Source: Tritonibacter aquimaris (lineage in GTDB: Bacteria; Pseudomonadota; Alphaproteobacteria; Rhodobacterales; Rhodobacteraceae). Taken from it: a stretch of DNA of 64,000 nt. The stretch is taken from NCBI RefSeq assembly GCF_009617595.1, contig NZ_WIXK01000003.1:310001-374000 (forward strand), given 5' to 3'. The translations under genes were made by a program, and so were the position numbers. Below are positions 62,063 through 64,000 of this stretch, piece by piece (position 1 is the stretch's first letter; every line of letters begins with the position of its first letter). The notes beneath the pieces were generated by a model that ran no database searches, was not told the DNA's origin, and was given only the letters and a program-made list of their open reading frames with translations.

Positions 62063-63514
62063 TCAGTCAGGTTTACCTGCGCTGATGTAGGCTGTCTTAA
62101 CTGTGGTGTAGAACTCAGCCGCAGATTTACCCTGCTCGCGTGGGCCGTAGGAGCTGTCGCCACGGCCGCCGAACGGCACGTGATAATCAGTGCCCGCTGT
62201 TGGCAGGTTCACGGTCACAACACCTGTGCGCGCATTGCGGCGGAAGTGTGTGGAGCGTGCCAGCGATTTGGTAACGATACCCGAGGTCAGGCCAAAGTTG
62301 GTGTCATTGACGGTTGCCAGTGCTTCGTCATAGCTGCCAACTTTGATGACAGAGGTCAGCGGGGCAAACATCTCTTCGCGGTTGATGCGCATGTTGTTGG
62401 TGGTGTTCAGGAACACGCCGGGTGACATGTAAAAACCATCATGCGGCATATCGAGACGCGTGCCACCACAGGCCAGCTCTGCGCCTTCGGATTTGCCCAG
62501 ATCAACGTAAGCCAGGTTTTCATCCAACTGCTGCTGGCTCACCACAGGACCCATCTGGGTGCCCGCTTCCAGCGCGTGACCAACCTTCATGGCTTGCGTG
62601 CCTGCAACCAGTTTTTCAACAAATGCGTCATGCACGCTGTCCATCACGATCAGGCGCGAAGAAGCCGTACATTTCTGACCGGTGCCGCCAAAGGCCCCAC
62701 CCAGCGCAAGCGCTACCGCCAGATCCAGATCTGCATCGTCCATCACCGCCAGCGCGTTTTTGGACCCCATTTCCATCTGAACTTTGGTCAGGTTCTGGAT
62801 CGCAGCAGTGGCGATGCCTTTGCCCACAGGGACCGAACCGGTAAAGGAAATCGCATCAACCAGCGGGCTTTCCACCAGACGCTGGCCAACGTCACGGCCT
62901 GCGCCCATCACCAGGTTAAAGAGACCTTTGGGGATGTCCTGACGGCTGATGATTTCGGTCAGTGCAACAGCAGACGCCGGGGTAACATTCGCAGGCTTCC
63001 AGATTACCGCGTTGCCGTAGCAAAGTGCCGGCGCGATTTTCCAGGAAGCGGTTGCAGTTGGGAAGTTCCACGGGCTGATGATCGCAACGGTGCCAACCGC
63101 TTCGCGGCGCACGTCGATTTCAACACCATCACGCACGCTGTCGGCGTTTTCGCCCAGCTGGCGCAGGCATTCTGCGGCGTAATAGGTAAAGAACTGACCT
63201 GCGCGGTAGACTTCGCCTTTGCCTTCGGCCAGCGGTTTGCCTTCTTCACGGCTGAGCAGCGTGCCCAGCTCTTCGGCGCGAGCCATCAGCTCGTTGCCGA
63301 TCGCGTTCAGCACGGCTTGTTTGCGCTCAAGCCCGTAGGCCGCCCATTCAGCCTGTGCGCTGCGCGCCGCTTCCAATGCGCGATCCAGTTGGTCTGAACC
63401 GGCCTGTGCGAATACCCCGACCACGTCAGACAGGTCAGAGGGGTTGAGATTGGTGACTTCGGCAGTGCCGGATACCCATTCGCCGGCAATATAGTTCAGC
63501 TGAGTTGCAGTCAT
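62063..63514 (-). CDS. Aldehyde dehydrogenase family protein
   Basis: 483 residues from the ATG at 63514 (MTATQLNYIAGEWVSG), with GGAAAGG upstream. ISPWNFPTATASWKIAPALCYG, MEMGSKNA (catalytic Glu), and GQKCTASSR (catalytic Cys) are intact, with FTGSVPVGKGIA for NAD binding. Closest look is the alpha-ketoglutarate-semialdehyde/succinate-semialdehyde group. It would oxidise the aldehyde that forms after ring opening or deamination of the imported compound. First structural gene after the LysR gene. Confidence 0.93.
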   Translation of the reverse strand: MTATQLNYIAGEWVSGTAEVTNLNPSDLSDVVGVFAQAGSDQLDRALEAARSAQAEWAAYGLERKQAVLNAIGNELMARAEELGTLLSREEGKPLAEGKGEVYRAGQFFTYYAAECLRQLGENADSVRDGVEIDVRREAVGTVAIISPWNFPTATASWKIAPALCYGNAVIWKPANVTPASAVALTEIISRQDIPKGLFNLVMGAGRDVGQRLVESPLVDAISFTGSVPVGKGIATAAIQNLTKVQMEMGSKNALAVMDDADLDLAVALALGGAFGGTGQKCTASSRLIVMDSVHDAFVEKLVAGTQAMKVGHALEAGTQMGPVVSQQQLDENLAYVDLGKSEGAELACGGTRLDMPHDGFYMSPGVFLNTTNNMRINREEMFAPLTSVIKVGSYDEALATVNDTNFGLTSGIVTKSLARSTHFRRNARTGVVTVNLPTAGTDYHVPFGGRGDSSYGPREQGKSAAEFYTTVKTAYISAGKPD

Positions 63515-63628
63515 GATGGCCCTTTCCAGATCGCTCCGCACCTTGCGGGATGGCAAGATTAGGCCGTTAGAACAACGTTAAGTCAAACGCAAACAACTTT
63601 ACATTTATTCAGCAAAACTGAAGTTTCG

Positions 63629-64000
63629 TCATAGTCGGTCCGCAGGAACCCCATGCGGGTTGGCCCAGATCGCATCCACAAAGGCGAGCGCGGCAGGCGT
63701 CAAAAGCGCCTTTGGCGGGGTGGCAAGATAGACTTCGCGTTCGGGCACATCATTGGCCAGCGGTACAAAAACCAAATCGCGAAAGTCCGGTAATACCGCA
63801 AGTTTCGGCAGCAAGGTCACCCCAACCCCGGCCCGTACCAAGGCCAGGATCGACGAGGTATTCGGAACATACATCACTGAATCATCAAGGATTTGTTGAA
63901 ACTCGGGATCTTTGATCTGCTGACACAACCCATTGGCAATGAAATCACGTGCATTCAAATCCTCCCAACTGAGCGCGCGTTTGTGTTGGGCCAGAGGGCT
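63629..64000 (-). CDS. LysR family regulator, partial (C-terminal effector domain)
   Basis: The gene runs off the right edge; about 124 C-terminal residues are visible (SPLAQHKRALSWEDLNARDF onward). ILALVRAGVGVTLLPKLAVLPDF and VYLATPPKALLTPAALAFVDAI are characteristic of the LysR effector domain. It is on the same strand and upstream of the aldehyde dehydrogenase gene with a 114-base AT-rich spacer, so it probably controls the seven-gene set. The DNA-binding part is outside the window. Confidence 0.85.
   Translation of the reverse strand, partial: SPLAQHKRALSWEDLNARDFIANGLCQQIKDPEFQQILDDSVMYVPNTSSILALVRAGVGVTLLPKLAVLPDFRDLVFVPLANDVPEREVYLATPPKALLTPAALAFVDAIWANPHGVPADRL

Noticed and set aside
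63608-63622. TTCAG/CTGAA hairpin as terminator of the partial LysR gene
   Set aside because: Only a 5-bp stem with no T-run; too weak to call.

Overview
The window reads as a chromosomal segment of a marine alphaproteobacterium, most likely a Rhodobacteraceae (Roseobacter-group) species. Pointers are the L-malyl-CoA/beta-methylmalyl-CoA lyase of the ethylmalonyl-CoA pathway, a FYDLN-acid (TIGR02300-type) protein, a VPLPA-CTERM protein, moderately high GC, and many genes for marine osmolytes and organophosphonates. No CRISPR array, phage or intact insertion sequence was seen. One tRNA gene, tRNA-Ala(GGC), is present.

Left third (1-20.7 kb): mostly single genes and pairs. These are a partial dgcN-like gene, mcl1, an Lrp/LysE-type exporter pair, an ArsR/DUF6428 pair with twin operators, an AraC-GyrI regulator, accA, a sulfotransferase, a glycine-rich VPLPA-CTERM protein, a rhodanese, a phosphonate-monoester-hydrolase-like sulfatase, an SDR, GntR and GST genes, a YgjP-type protease and the FYDLN protein. 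After the tRNA comes a small unit of saccharopine-dehydrogenase-like, DUF4166 and GbsR-type genes; the regulator's palindrome occurs at both start regions.

Middle (20.3-32 kb): a DUF2946-like gene leads a five-gene peptide/nickel/metallophore-class ABC importer. Then come ectABC (ectoine synthesis) with a divergent MarR regulator, a LysR/azoreductase pair and a YeiH-family membrane protein.

Phosphonate block (32.2-49.3 kb): two operons converge. The plus-strand operon has a PhnD-C-E transporter, a methyltransferase, a PhnM-like amidohydrolase, an MFS transporter and a TIM-barrel isomerase. The minus-strand set is phnF-G-H-I-J-K-L-M, then phnC-D-E-E and a hexapeptide acyltransferase. Three promoters carry versions of ATTCATTCGAATGAAT, a likely PhnF operator tying all units together. 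Most strikingly, PhnJ keeps the glycyl-radical region but lacks three of the four cysteines that family knowledge assigns to the Fe-S cluster and thiyl radical. phnN and phnP are absent from the window.

Right end (49.4-64 kb): a LysR-controlled UgpABCE-like importer with a metallophosphoesterase suggests phosphodiester scavenging. It is followed by a seven-gene minus-strand set: LysR (partial), aldehyde dehydrogenase, M19-like hydrolase, BCCT transporter, an unrecognised 564-residue protein, DUF3726 and an LDH2-type oxidoreductase. This looks like an uncharacterised pathway for uptake and breakdown of a zwitterionic (betaine-like) compound.
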